Shown: positions 1-7,991, counted from the stretch's first letter. The stretch is DNA of 64,000 nucleotides from Anaerolinea sp. (GCA_013822275.1 PNKC01000003.1:1-64000), one strand, 5' to 3'. The notes: generated by a model from the sequence alone, not told the origin. A program made the numbers and translations.

Positions 1-107
1 ACACCCACGTCAGCCAGGCGCGCCAGGCGCAGGTCAGTGCCGCCGCGTGGGAGAAAATCGCGGAGCAGGCGCTCGAGAAGCCGCGCCGCAGGCGGGTGGC
101 GGGGTAG
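1..107 (+). CDS. C-terminal end of an unidentified upstream gene
   Basis: An open frame enters from the left edge and stops with TAG at 105-107, giving about 34 residues that end in a basic tail (KPRRRRVAG). The peptide is rich in Ala, Gln and Lys and looks helical. Too little is present to name a family. It points the same way as aroQ, which starts 13 bases after the stop, so it may be the previous gene of the same run. The frame could also be chance, as long open frames are common at this GC content. Confidence 0.45.
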   Translation, partial: THVSQARQAQVSAAAWEKIAEQALEKPRRRRVAG

Positions 108-110
108 AAT
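105..110 (+). promoter_or_regulatory. -10 box of aroQ (TAGAAT)
   Basis: TAGAAT overlaps the stop codon of the upstream frame and lies 10 bases before the aroQ ATG. No Shine-Dalgarno sequence is present, so a leaderless or nearly leaderless aroQ transcript is inferred from spacing alone. Confidence 0.4.
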
Positions 111-120
111 CGACTCACGC

Positions 121-579
121 ATGCCGTCGCCAGTTCTCCTCCTCGTCCATGGCCCGAACCTCAACCTCCTTGGCGAGCGCAACCCGGCTGTTTACGGGCG
201 CACAACATTGCTGGACATCGAGGCCGATGTCGCCGCTGCCGCCGGCGCCCGTGGGGCAAGCCTGCTGTGCTACCAGAGCAACCACGAAGGTTCGCTCATT
301 GACTTCCTCCATGAGAGGCGGAGGCTGGCGAACGGCGTGGTAATGAATGCCGGGGCCTTCACCCACACCTCCGTCGCCCTCCGCGACGCCATCGAGGCGA
401 TCCAGCTCCCCGTGGTCGAAGTCCACATTTCGAACACGCACGCTCGCGAAGGCTTTCGCCATGTCTCGATGATCGCCCCGGTCTGCCTGGGACAGGTGAC
501 CGGCCTCGGCCGCGATGGCTACACTGTGGCGACGAACCTGCTGCTGGACCACCTGGACGCAGCGGCCATACAGTCCTGA
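121..579 (+). CDS. aroQ: 3-dehydroquinate dehydratase, type II
   Basis: Converts 3-dehydroquinate to 3-dehydroshikimate in the cytosolic shikimate pathway. The 152-residue product has the usual type II length. The N-terminal GPNLNLLGERNP segment carries the family Asn and Arg active-site residues. The NHEGSLID and EVHISNTHARE segments supply the catalytic and substrate-binding His, Glu and Arg. The ATG at 121 is chosen because the family starts just before LLLVHGPNLN. A longer open frame from 37 would add a basic leader. pepP follows within 21 bases. Two more aromatic-pathway genes, tyrA and aroA, lie about 48 kb away. Confidence 0.95.
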   Translation: MPSPVLLLVHGPNLNLLGERNPAVYGRTTLLDIEADVAAAAGARGASLLCYQSNHEGSLIDFLHERRRLANGVVMNAGAFTHTSVALRDAIEAIQLPVVEVHISNTHAREGFRHVSMIAPVCLGQVTGLGRDGYTVATNLLLDHLDAAAIQS

Positions 580-599
580 GCGTGCTGGAGACCGCCCCC

Positions 600-1727
600 A
601 TGACCGACCGGCTTACCCGGATCCGCGCCGCGATGGCGGAGGCTGGCCTCGACGCCCTCATGGTCGCAGCCCCTCATGAGGAGAACCTCGGCGGCGACAC
701 CCGCTACTACGTTGCGGGCTTCACCGGTTCCGCAGGCGTCATCCTGATCACGCCGGAACGGGCGATCTTCGCTGCCGACTTCCGTTACGCAGAGCAGGCT
801 TCCAACGAGTGCGTCCGGCGCGGGTTCGAAGTCTTCCGCAGCGAAGGCAAGCACACCGTCTGGTTGCCGCGGCTGTTTGGCGAAGCGGGCCTTTCTGGGA
901 AGCGGTTGGGGCTGACGACACGAGACATGACCTACGCCGGGTTCCTCTCGATTCAGGATGCCCTCGCCGAGATGGCCGAGCGGGACCGCCCCCAGGTAGT
1001 CCCCGCGCCACCGATCGTCGAAGCCCTCCGGGCGCAGAAGGACGGCCAGGAACTGGCGATTATCCAGCGCGCCATCGACATCGCGGACGCCGCATTCGAC
1101 ACTCTCGAGGCGGATCTCTCGCCCGAGCTGACCGAGGTCCAGGTGGCCGGCCTTTTTCGCCGGAACGTCAAATTCGCGGGGGCTGACGACACCTCGTTCG
1201 ACACCATCGTCGCGGCGGGGCCGCACGGCGCCATGCCCCACGCGCAGCCGCGTAGCGAGCCGATCGGCGAAGGGCGCCCGATCGTCATCGACATGGGCGC
1301 GCGCTATCGTCATTACTGTAGCGACCTCACGCGGACGGTCGTCCTCGGCAAGCCGGACACTAAGTTCGCGGAGATCTATGAAGTCGTCTTCGAAGCCCAG
1401 CGAGCAGCCATCCAGAGCATCGAAGTGGGCATGACCGGGGCGCAAGCGGACGCTTTCGCCCGCGACTACATCACCGCCAGAGGCCGCGGTGAGCAGTTCG
1501 GCCACGGACTGGGACACGGGATCGGGCTGCAGGTGCACGAAGCACCCCAGGTGGGCGCCACCGCCGAGAATGTCCTGCAAGAGGGAATGGTGTTTACCAT
1601 TGAGCCAGGCATCTACATTCCGGGCTGGGGCGGCGTCCGCATCGAAGACATCGTCATCCTCGAAAACGGAAAGCCTCGCGTGCTCAGCCACGCAAGCAAA
1701 ACGACCCCGCAGGAGTTTGAACAATGA
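600..1727 (+). CDS. pepP: M24 family Xaa-Pro aminopeptidase
   Basis: Predicted cytosolic metallopeptidase that removes N-terminal residues ahead of proline. The 375-residue protein has an N-terminal creatinase-like domain (about 1-140) and a C-terminal pita-bread domain. Metal ligands are visible as Asp231 and Asp242 (VIDMGARYRHYCSD), the GHGLGHGIGL His region, Glu335 (TIEPGIY) and Glu349 (RIEDIV). ATG at 600 is chosen; an in-frame GTG at 582 is possible. The stop overlaps the efp start by four bases (ATGA), so the two are probably translationally coupled, an order common in many bacteria. Confidence 0.92.
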   Translation: MTDRLTRIRAAMAEAGLDALMVAAPHEENLGGDTRYYVAGFTGSAGVILITPERAIFAADFRYAEQASNECVRRGFEVFRSEGKHTVWLPRLFGEAGLSGKRLGLTTRDMTYAGFLSIQDALAEMAERDRPQVVPAPPIVEALRAQKDGQELAIIQRAIDIADAAFDTLEADLSPELTEVQVAGLFRRNVKFAGADDTSFDTIVAAGPHGAMPHAQPRSEPIGEGRPIVIDMGARYRHYCSDLTRTVVLGKPDTKFAEIYEVVFEAQRAAIQSIEVGMTGAQADAFARDYITARGRGEQFGHGLGHGIGLQVHEAPQVGATAENVLQEGMVFTIEPGIYIPGWGGVRIEDIVILENGKPRVLSHASKTTPQEFEQ

Positions 1728-2284
1728 TTTCAACCGCCGAACTGAAAAAGGGCGCGACGATCGAGATGGATGGCAAGCTCTTCGCCATCATGGACTACAG
1801 CCACATCAAGACTGGCCGCGGCTCGGCCCAGGTGAAGATCAAGCTGCGCGACGTGCGCAGCGGCTCGATCATCGAGCACACGGTGCAGTCCGGCACGAAG
1901 TTCAGCCGTGCCCGCGTCGAGCGCCGCGAGATGCAGTACCTCTACAGCGACGACCAGTTCTACTACTTCATGAACACCGAGAACTTCGAGCAGATCCCGG
2001 TCGGCGCCGAGAAAGTGGGCGACGCCAACAAGTACCTGAAGGAGAACGACGTCTGCGAGGTCGTCCTTTACGGAGACGAAGTGATCGGCGTCGAAATGCC
2101 AATTTCGGTTGAACTCACCGTTGTCCAGACGGACCCCGGCTTCAAGGGCGACACGGCGACCGGGGGCAACAAGCCCGCCACGATGGAAACCGGCCTCGTG
2201 GTCATGGTCCCGCTCTTCGTGGAGGAAGGCGCGAAGCTGCGCATCAACACGGACAGCGGCACCTACATCGAGCGAGTGACCTAG
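1724..2284 (+). CDS. efp: Translation elongation factor P
   Basis: EF-P rescues ribosomes stalled on polyproline. The 186-residue protein has the full three-domain length: an N-terminal KOW-like domain (ISTAELKKGATIEMDGK) and two OB domains, ending in GTYIERVT. The loop that reaches the peptidyl-transferase centre reads KTGRGSAQ, with Arg32 at the tip rather than the lysine of E. coli. Arg32 is the rhamnosylated residue in some other bacteria, but no earP-like gene is in the window. It overlaps pepP by four bases. Confidence 0.96.
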   Translation: MISTAELKKGATIEMDGKLFAIMDYSHIKTGRGSAQVKIKLRDVRSGSIIEHTVQSGTKFSRARVERREMQYLYSDDQFYYFMNTENFEQIPVGAEKVGDANKYLKENDVCEVVLYGDEVIGVEMPISVELTVVQTDPGFKGDTATGGNKPATMETGLVVMVPLFVEEGAKLRINTDSGTYIERVT

Positions 2285-2332
2285 GCCCTCGGGCGTAGCC
2301 CGCCACGCGGCCCCGTCGTACTGTTACGGCGT

Positions 2333-3514
2333 ATGCAACAGGCGCTCTCCGTTACCGCCGTCCTCACGATCCTGCGAGACGTGATTGAAGGCAGCGAACT
2401 CTTCTCCGACCTCTGGATCGGCGGCGAAGTCTCCAACGCCAGCCGCTCGTCCGCCGGTCACCGCTACTTCTCCCTGAAGGACCAGGGCGGCGTGCTTCGC
2501 TCCGTCCTCTTCGCGCGCAGCATGCCAGGCTTCCAACCGAAGGACGGCGACCGCGTCCTCGCCCACGGCAGAATCACCATCTACCCACAGCGCGGCGAAC
2601 TGAACTTCGTCTGCGATTTCGTGCGGCCGGAAGGCGTCGGTATCCTCGCCGCGAAGTACGAAGAATTGAAGCAGCGGCTGGACGAGGAGGGGCTCTTCGA
2701 CCCGGCTCGCAAGCGTCCGCTACCGCGCTTCCCAACGACCATCGGCCTCGTCACGTCCCCAACCGGCGCTGCCCTGCAAGACATCAAGAATGTCCTTTCC
2801 CGGCGCTGGCCGCTGGCGACGCTCGTCCTCGCTCCGGCCATGGTCCAGGGCGACCAGGCTCCTGGCCAGATAGTCGCAGCGCTTCGCGCGCTGGCCGCCG
2901 AGCCCGGACTCGACCTCGCCATCGTCGCCCGCGGCGGCGGCAGCATCGAAGACCTCTGGGCGTTTAATGACGAAGCCGTAGCCCGCGCAATATTTGGGTT
3001 CCCGGTGCCCGTCGTTTCCGGCGTTGGCCACGAAACCGACGAGACCATCGCCGACCTCGTCGCCGACCTTCGCGCCCCCACGCCCAGCGCCGCGGCCGAA
3101 CGCAGCAGCCCGGATGTCGCCCAACTCGCGCGGGCGCTGTTCATCCTCGAACGCGGCATGAGTTCGTGCGCCGGTGAGGCCATCGGGACGCGGGCGCTGG
3201 CCGTTGACGCCTGCCTCCGACGGCTCCAGGTCAGCGCGCCGGACCTGGGCGGCCTGACCCGGGACGTGGCCGTGCTCCTCCGCGAGCTGCATGCCGGCCT
3301 GGAGCGGCGCTGCACCACCGACCGGGCGCGCTTTGAAGGGCTGTCCGCCCGGTTGACGGGACTGGACCCGATGGCGACGCTCGGGCGCGGGTTTGCTATC
3401 GTGCAGCAGGCGGGCGGAAAGAAGCGCGTAGTAAACGGCGTACGAAAGGTAAAACCCGGCGACCGGCTACAGGTTTCCGTGACCGATGGCGCATTCTGGG
3501 CGGAGGTAAGTTAG
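2333..3514 (+). CDS. xseA: Exodeoxyribonuclease VII large subunit
   Basis: Catalytic subunit of exonuclease VII, which degrades single-stranded DNA from both ends. The 393-residue protein has an N-terminal OB-fold (LWIGGEVSNASRSSAGHRYF, about 24-43) followed by the catalytic domain with GLVTSPTGAALQD, the ARGGGSIEDLWAFND motif and SGVGHETDETIADLVAD. The coiled-coil part after about 270 is shorter than in E. coli XseA. TACTGT at 2319-2324 lies eight bases before the ATG, a possible leaderless promoter. The stop TAG shares its last base with the xseB GTG start, so the subunits are co-translated. Confidence 0.96.
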   Translation: MQQALSVTAVLTILRDVIEGSELFSDLWIGGEVSNASRSSAGHRYFSLKDQGGVLRSVLFARSMPGFQPKDGDRVLAHGRITIYPQRGELNFVCDFVRPEGVGILAAKYEELKQRLDEEGLFDPARKRPLPRFPTTIGLVTSPTGAALQDIKNVLSRRWPLATLVLAPAMVQGDQAPGQIVAALRALAAEPGLDLAIVARGGGSIEDLWAFNDEAVARAIFGFPVPVVSGVGHETDETIADLVADLRAPTPSAAAERSSPDVAQLARALFILERGMSSCAGEAIGTRALAVDACLRRLQVSAPDLGGLTRDVAVLLRELHAGLERRCTTDRARFEGLSARLTGLDPMATLGRGFAIVQQAGGKKRVVNGVRKVKPGDRLQVSVTDGAFWAEVS

Positions 3515-3768
3515 TGGCGGAGAAAACCTTCGAACAGCTCTATGCGGCGCTGGAAGAAAAGGCCCGGAAGCTGGAGCAGGGCAACCTGCCGCTTGAGCAG
3601 TCCCTCAAGCTGTACGAGGAGGGCGCCAAGATCGCGGAGGACCTCCGCTCCATCCTGGAGTCCGCCGAACTCCAGGTTCGGACCCTTCAGGCCCGCCTCG
3701 AAAGCGACCAGACGCAACTTCGCGAGGTCGCAGAAGAATACGAGTCCGATGTTGAGTACGAACAGTGA
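3514..3768 (+). CDS. xseB: Exodeoxyribonuclease VII small subunit
   Basis: Small helical subunit that several copies of which bind the XseA coiled coil. The 84-residue product matches the family length and carries the signature FEQLYAALEEKARKLEQGN and the LPLEQSLKLYEEG segment. It starts at GTG 3514, overlapping the xseA stop by one base. Its stop overlaps the next GTG by four bases. Confidence 0.95.
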   Translation: MAEKTFEQLYAALEEKARKLEQGNLPLEQSLKLYEEGAKIAEDLRSILESAELQVRTLQARLESDQTQLREVAEEYESDVEYEQ

Positions 3769-4556
3769 CCTTGCGCATCGCCTGGCTGACGACCGGCCGC
3801 GGCCCCGGTTCCTACGGCGCGCTCGAATACGCCATCGCCGCCATTGAGCGGAGCCTCCCGGTCGAAATCGCCGTGGTCTTCGTCAACCGTGCCCGAGGTG
3901 AAGCTGAGCCAACCGACCGGCTCATTGCGATGGCGGAAGGTCACGGCATCCCCGTTGAGGCGCTCTCCTCCGTGGCCTTCCGCAGGGAACTGGGCGGTAA
4001 GCTCTCGAAACCGGGTGAACCATTGCAGCCGTGGCGGCTGGACTACGACCGGGAAGTTGCGAACATCCTCGGACGCCACCGGTTCACGCTCGGCGTTATG
4101 TTCGGCTATATGCTCATCGCCACGGAGCCGCTCTTCAGCCGGTTCCAGTTCATCAACGACCACCCGGCGCTCCCTGACGGCCCAATCGGCACCTACCAGG
4201 AGGTCATCGCCGAGCTCATCCGGAGCGGTGCGCGCGAATCCGGCTGCATGATGAACCTCGTCACAGGGGACGTGGACCGCGGCCCGGCGATCTCCTACTG
4301 CCGGTTCCCGCTCCGGGACGCATCGAACGCGAAGCTCTGGGAGCACCGCGCGGGACTCCCTGCTGACCTGAAACTGCTGCAGGAAACGGCCCTCTTCCAG
4401 GACGTCCGCGCGCGCGGCATCCTCCGCGAGCGGCCCTTCCTGGTGGAGACGCTGCGCGCGATCGCTGCCGGTTCCCTGGCCATACCGCCCCAGGCCCCGG
4501 TTGACCTGACGGCCGCCGTGGAAGCAGCGATCGCGGCGAGCGGTCAGGCTTTCTGA
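3765..4556 (+). CDS. PurN-like formyltransferase family protein
   Basis: A 263-residue protein with the fold signature of formyl-tetrahydrofolate-dependent transferases: an opening strand and glycine-rich loop (LRIAWLTTGRGPGSYGA), the Asn/His pair in FINDHPALPDGPIGTY, and a VDRGPAI segment matching the PurN Asp region. The usual HPSLLP motif is changed to HPALPDG, so it is not a standard PurN. It is likely a GART-like or related N-formyltransferase of unknown substrate. It starts at GTG 3765 and is coupled to xseB. It ends convergently, overlapping the next minus-strand gene by 13 bases. Confidence 0.7.
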   Translation: MTLRIAWLTTGRGPGSYGALEYAIAAIERSLPVEIAVVFVNRARGEAEPTDRLIAMAEGHGIPVEALSSVAFRRELGGKLSKPGEPLQPWRLDYDREVANILGRHRFTLGVMFGYMLIATEPLFSRFQFINDHPALPDGPIGTYQEVIAELIRSGARESGCMMNLVTGDVDRGPAISYCRFPLRDASNAKLWEHRAGLPADLKLLQETALFQDVRARGILRERPFLVETLRAIAAGSLAIPPQAPVDLTAAVEAAIAASGQAF

Positions 4557-5356
4557 AATACGCCCCGGGCGTAGACCAGGCGGCCATCGGCCACGGCGTT
4601 TCGGACGCGCATCATCTTCTCCGGCATATCTTCGCCCATCACCACGCGCAAGGAGAGCGGTGATGCGCCCTGTGCCGCTGCCTGGCTCGAGATCCCGGCA
4701 AGATATTTCTCCGTGGCGTCGTTCCAAATCCGCTCAACGAACCCGGCTTCCTTGAGGAAGGCCTTCGTTTCGGCCGGGGTGCACACGAAGCTGATGCCGG
4801 CCGAGTCCGCCCACGGCACCGGGTAGTCCAACGCCGCACCGCTTCCTTTGAGGATGTCAAAGAACACCAGGCGGCCACCCGGCTTCAGCACCCGGTAGGC
4901 CTCCCGGTAGAGCGTAAGCCTGTCGCGGATGTTCATCACCACGTGCTGGGTCCACGCCCAGTCGAAGGACGCGTCCGGGAAAGGCATGGCCAGTGCGTCT
5001 CCTTCCTCGAAGGTGGCCTTCGAAGCCAGTCCGCAACGCTCCGTAAGGATGCGTGCCGAGCGTACGAACTCCGGTGTTATGTCGATTCCGGTAACTTCAC
5101 ACCCGAACTCGGAGACGAGCACGCGCGCAGGCCCACCGAGCCCCGAGCCGATGTCCAGCACCTTCGCTCCCGGCTCGAGCCCGGCCATGCTTGCCAGTTC
5201 GCGCGTCGCCGCCAGTCCGCCTGTGTGGAACTCATCCGCGGGCGCGAGCGCCACGGGGCTAATGTCAGCGATGCCGGCCGCCGCTGCCGCCTCCAGGATG
5301 CGCTCGGCAAGCTGCGGGCCCTCATAATGCCTGGCAACGGCTTCAGTTTCAGTCAT
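4544..5356 (-). CDS. SAM-dependent class I methyltransferase
   Basis: A 270-residue methyltransferase with the SAM motif I VLDIGSGLGGPARVL (about 66-80), an acidic motif II end (EVTGIDITPEFV), GDALAMPFPDASFDWAW and LKPGGRLVFFDI. The layout resembles sarcosine/dimethylglycine or sterol/ubiquinone-type small-molecule methyltransferases. No substrate can be named. The ATG at 5356 begins MTETEAVARHYEG; a much longer open frame upstream runs through the divergent gene and is rejected. It is transcribed away from the zinc-ribbon gene. Confidence 0.85.
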   Translation of the reverse strand: MTETEAVARHYEGPQLAERILEAAAAAGIADISPVALAPADEFHTGGLAATRELASMAGLEPGAKVLDIGSGLGGPARVLVSEFGCEVTGIDITPEFVRSARILTERCGLASKATFEEGDALAMPFPDASFDWAWTQHVVMNIRDRLTLYREAYRVLKPGGRLVFFDILKGSGAALDYPVPWADSAGISFVCTPAETKAFLKEAGFVERIWNDATEKYLAGISSQAAAQGASPLSLRVVMGEDMPEKMMRVRNAVADGRLVYARGVFQKA

Positions 5357-5453
5357 GGTCAACCCCCCATTCCGCCGCCATTGTTCCCCCACGGCACCTT
5401 GTCCGGCAACCTGAAACCGTACGCCTCGGTGCCGTCCGTGCTGGAAAGGCTGG

Positions 5454-5459
5454 TATACT
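5454..5459 (+). promoter_or_regulatory. -10 box TATACT of the zinc-ribbon gene
   Basis: TGGTATACT is an extended -10 type sequence. The ATG lies eight bases downstream with no Shine-Dalgarno sequence, which fits a leaderless transcript. Confidence 0.55.
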
Positions 5460-5467
5460 CCCGCTTC

Positions 5468-5893
5468 ATGGAAGAACAAGCACCCACCTGCCCGGACTGC
5501 AGCACCCCGTACGTTGAGACAGACAACTACTGCCGGAAGTGCGGGATGTACGTCGCGGCGCTCCGCCAGATGCCGCTTGTGAAGTCGGAAGCGGCCGTCC
5601 CCGCGAAGGTGGAGCGCGCCCGCGCGGGCCTGCCCGCGCCCGTAAAGAAGGCCGCCACAGCCCTGGCTATTGGGACCGCGCTCCAGATCACCGCCGGCAT
5701 CGCGGGTAAGTACATCGCCAGCCAGGGGACGCGACATGCCGCGCGCGCGGCGGTCAACGGCGCCGCTACTTCCCGCCGCAAGCCAGCCCGAAACGAAGCC
5801 ACCCCAGGTGCTGTGACGAAAGACCCGGAAAACGACGCCGTCGCGGTCAGCGAGACTGTCATGATCCGGCGGGTCTGGATCCGGCGAGGGTAA
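5468..5893 (+). CDS. Zinc-ribbon protein of unknown function, possible membrane segment
   Basis: A 141-residue protein. An N-terminal zinc ribbon has two CxxC knuckles (CPDC at about residues 8-11 and CRKC near 22-25). A basic linker follows, then a hydrophobic Ala/Gly-rich helix (KKAATALAIGTALQITAGIAG, about 58-78) that could be a weak membrane segment. The C-terminus is charged and low in complexity and ends MIRRVWIRRG. No enzymatic motif is seen. The start is set by the -10 box eight bases upstream. Confidence 0.7.
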   Translation: MEEQAPTCPDCSTPYVETDNYCRKCGMYVAALRQMPLVKSEAAVPAKVERARAGLPAPVKKAATALAIGTALQITAGIAGKYIASQGTRHAARAAVNGAATSRRKPARNEATPGAVTKDPENDAVAVSETVMIRRVWIRRG

Positions 5894-5947
5894 CGCCGGT
5901 CCCTGGCGCCCCCTCATCCTCGCCTTCGCCCTCTCTGGCTGGCCTGG

Positions 5948-5975
5948 TTGCAATGTACAAATCATTTTGTATAAT
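5948..5975 (+). promoter_or_regulatory. Leaderless promoter with overlapping operator palindrome
   Basis: A -35-like TTGCAA (5948-5953) and TATAAT (5970-5975) are 16 bases apart; the ATG follows seven bases after the -10. A perfect 6-bp inverted repeat with a 4-base spacer, TACAAATCATTTTGTA, fills 5956-5971 and covers the spacer and first bases of the -10. This is the expected place for a repressor site, so autoregulation by the gene it precedes is inferred. Confidence 0.65.
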
Positions 5976-5982
5976 CCCCACC

Positions 5983-6555
5983 ATGCAGTCAGTCCTTCTC
6001 ATCGACGACGTGAGCCAGGCAGATGTGCTGATGCGCCCGGGGCGGGCGGAGCTGCTGCGCAGGCTGGTGGAGCCGCGAAGCTGCAGCCAGATCGCGGATG
6101 AGCTTGGGAGCACATCGCAGCGCGTCTACTACCACGTCAAGGCGCTCGAAGGCGCCGGTCTCGCCACGAAGGTGTCTGAGACACAGGTGCGCGGCTTCCG
6201 CGAGGCCGCGTACCAGGCGGTCGCTCAGTCCTATTGGCTTTCACCGAGGCTCGTCCAGCTCTCAGGAGGCCCGCGCGTTACGCGGGACCGGATGAGCCGC
6301 AACTACCTCCTGAATCTCGCCGAAGAGCTGCACATCGAAGTCGGCAGGCTGGGCGCACGCATCGACGAGACGCCAACCGTTGGTCTGAGCGCCCACGTCT
6401 CGTTGGCGGACCCTACCAGGCGTGGCGAGTTCCTCACGGACTTGCAAACAGCAATCCAGCAGCTGGCCGCGAAGTATGGCGGACCGGCCAGCGACGAAAC
6501 GTACCGCCTCGTCCTCGCCTGCTACCCGATCTCGAAAGGAGAAATCAATGTCTGA
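5983..6555 (+). CDS. ArsR-like winged-helix transcriptional regulator
   Basis: A 190-residue regulator with an N-terminal winged-helix domain: LMRPGRAELLRRLVEPRSCSQIADELG then STSQRVYYHVKALEGAGL, the recognition helix, at about 35-62. The rest has no clear metal-binding cysteines and may be a ligand or dimerisation domain. The start at 5983 is chosen because the -10 TATAAT ends seven bases upstream; the ATG at 5953 lies inside the promoter. It overlaps the next gene by eight bases. ArsR-type repressors are often paired with SRPBCC proteins, which is the case here. Confidence 0.85.
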   Translation: MQSVLLIDDVSQADVLMRPGRAELLRRLVEPRSCSQIADELGSTSQRVYYHVKALEGAGLATKVSETQVRGFREAAYQAVAQSYWLSPRLVQLSGGPRVTRDRMSRNYLLNLAEELHIEVGRLGARIDETPTVGLSAHVSLADPTRRGEFLTDLQTAIQQLAAKYGGPASDETYRLVLACYPISKGEINV

Positions 6556-7417
6556 TGCCACAGTCGTCTCGATCAACATCGCCGCGGGACCGGATCCAAT
6601 CTTCGAGGCGCTCACGGCGCCCGAACACCTAACTGGCTGGTTCGCTGAACGCGCCGAGGTGGACATGTCCCGGGGCGTTTTCGCCTTTTGGGGCAAGCAC
6701 ACCCCTGGGACGCCAGGACAAGACCCGGGTCAGCGGCTTCTTCATCAGGCGCCGGGACGCGAACTCTCGTTCGAATGGCCGCTTTCAGGCTCCATCACCA
6801 AGGTGATCGTCTCGCTTCAGCCGGCGAGCGGCGGCACGCTGCTAACGGTCCGCCATGAGAACCCGCCGAAGCGGGCCGGCGGGACCTCAAGTCTCGCGGA
6901 CTTCTGGTGCCTCACGCTGCAGAACCTCCGGGCGTGGGTTGAAGAGGGTGCCGTCGCCTCCCGTCCGGACTTCACGCTGGCACCGGCGGACGAAGTCCGC
7001 CTGGCCATCGAAACTACAGCGAGTCCCGAAACCGTATTCAACGGGCTGCTCGACCCGGCGCAACTCAACCGCTGGATGGCTGTGTCGGCGCGCGTGGAGC
7101 CGGTGATCGGCGGGGAGTACTCCATGGGTTGGGACGAGTCTGGAGGACATCCCCTCAAAATCCTTGAGTTGGTCCCGGCCAGCCGCCTGAGCTACAGTTG
7201 GGCTGACGCGGGCGAGCAAGATACCGTCGTCACGTGGGAACTCGATGGCTCCGAAGGGGCGACGCGCATCACCCTCGTGCACAGCGGCTTCGACGGCCGC
7301 AAACCACACGGCGAGTACTACAGCGGCTGGGCAGACTTCCTGGTGCGGCTGAAGTACCTCAGTGAACAGGGAGACACGTGGCGGGGTCCAGTGGTTGTCA
7401 GCGTGGGCTCTGCCTGA
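6548..7417 (+). CDS. Double SRPBCC (AHSA1-like) domain protein
   Basis: A 289-residue protein made of two START/Bet v1-like domains in tandem. Repeat one (about 1-135) begins VVSINIAAGPDPIFEALTAP and has LTGWFAERAEVDMSRGVF. Repeat two (about 140-285) begins VRLAIETTASPETVFNGLLDP and has LNRWMAVSARVEP, GGEYSMGWDE and LVPASRLSYSW. Such domains bind hydrophobic ligands in a deep pocket. It overlaps the regulator gene by eight bases (ATG at 6548 inside the regulator end), so the two are coupled. The ligand is unknown. Confidence 0.85.
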   Translation: MSDATVVSINIAAGPDPIFEALTAPEHLTGWFAERAEVDMSRGVFAFWGKHTPGTPGQDPGQRLLHQAPGRELSFEWPLSGSITKVIVSLQPASGGTLLTVRHENPPKRAGGTSSLADFWCLTLQNLRAWVEEGAVASRPDFTLAPADEVRLAIETTASPETVFNGLLDPAQLNRWMAVSARVEPVIGGEYSMGWDESGGHPLKILELVPASRLSYSWADAGEQDTVVTWELDGSEGATRITLVHSGFDGRKPHGEYYSGWADFLVRLKYLSEQGDTWRGPVVVSVGSA

Positions 7418-7436
7418 GGCGAACGGCGGTCATTTT

Positions 7437-7456
7437 GTGTTTGTAATCACAAACAC
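7437..7456. promoter_or_regulatory. Perfect inverted repeat upstream of the NuoI-like gene
   Basis: GTGTTTG at 7437-7443 and CAAACAC at 7450-7456 form a perfect 7-bp inverted repeat with a 6-base spacer, about 60 bases before the NuoI-like ATG. It lies at the end of a TCATTTTGT 9-mer (7430-7438) that also occurs in the operator of the ArsR-like gene (5962-5970). It could be an operator or a weak hairpin. Confidence 0.5.
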
Positions 7457-7517
7457 CCTCCGGTAGACTCGAAACTCCAGGCAACGTTCCACAGGAACGC
7501 GCTCTGGCGGAGGGTTG

Positions 7518-7991
7518 ATGGCGTACGGCACGGGCATCGCAAAGGGTATGGGCCTGACGCTTCGGCAGATGTTCCGCCCGGTGGCGACCATCCAGTTCCC
7601 CGAAGAAACCCGCCACATCCCGGTCTATGCGCGCACGAACCTGCTCTGGTTCGAAGAGCGCTGCACCGGTTGCAGCACCTGCGCCCAGGCCTGCCCGGAC
7701 GGCTGCATCCTCGTGGCAACCAGCCAGGACGCCGAAGGCCGCCGCAACATCGACCGTTACGAGATCGACTTCCGCATCTGCATGTACTGCGGCCTCTGCA
7801 CGGAAGCCTGCCCATACGAAGCTATCCAGCCCGGCGGTCCCCTGGACGACGCAACGTACACGTTTGATGAGATGTACAAAGACAAGCACGCGCTCACCCG
7901 GGTCGCTTCGAAGCACCTCCAAACCCACGAGAACACCTATCCCAACGGCATGAAGGCGCCGGCCCCGGACGCCGACTTCCACCGGCTTTAG
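7518..7991 (+). CDS. nuoI: NuoI-like 2x[4Fe-4S] ferredoxin-type subunit
   Basis: A 157-residue iron-sulfur protein with two complete CxxCxxCxxxCP motifs, CTGCSTCAQACP (about 50-61) and CMYCGLCTEACP (about 88-99). The N-terminus, GMGLTLRQMFRPVATIQFPEE, is the NuoI-type arm and the ARTNLLWFEERCTGC region is typical of complex I subunit I. It would carry electrons between the peripheral arm and quinone. A GGAGGG Shine-Dalgarno sequence at 7509-7514 supports the ATG at 7518. The other complex I subunits are absent from the window except the NuoG-like gene about 1 kb downstream. Confidence 0.88.
   Translation: MAYGTGIAKGMGLTLRQMFRPVATIQFPEETRHIPVYARTNLLWFEERCTGCSTCAQACPDGCILVATSQDAEGRRNIDRYEIDFRICMYCGLCTEACPYEAIQPGGPLDDATYTFDEMYKDKHALTRVASKHLQTHENTYPNGMKAPAPDADFHRL

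Noticed and set aside
519..1733. 404-codon open frame on the minus strand across pepP
   Set aside because: It is a shadow of pepP. The product is low in recognisable motifs, and GC-rich genes commonly leave the opposite strand open.
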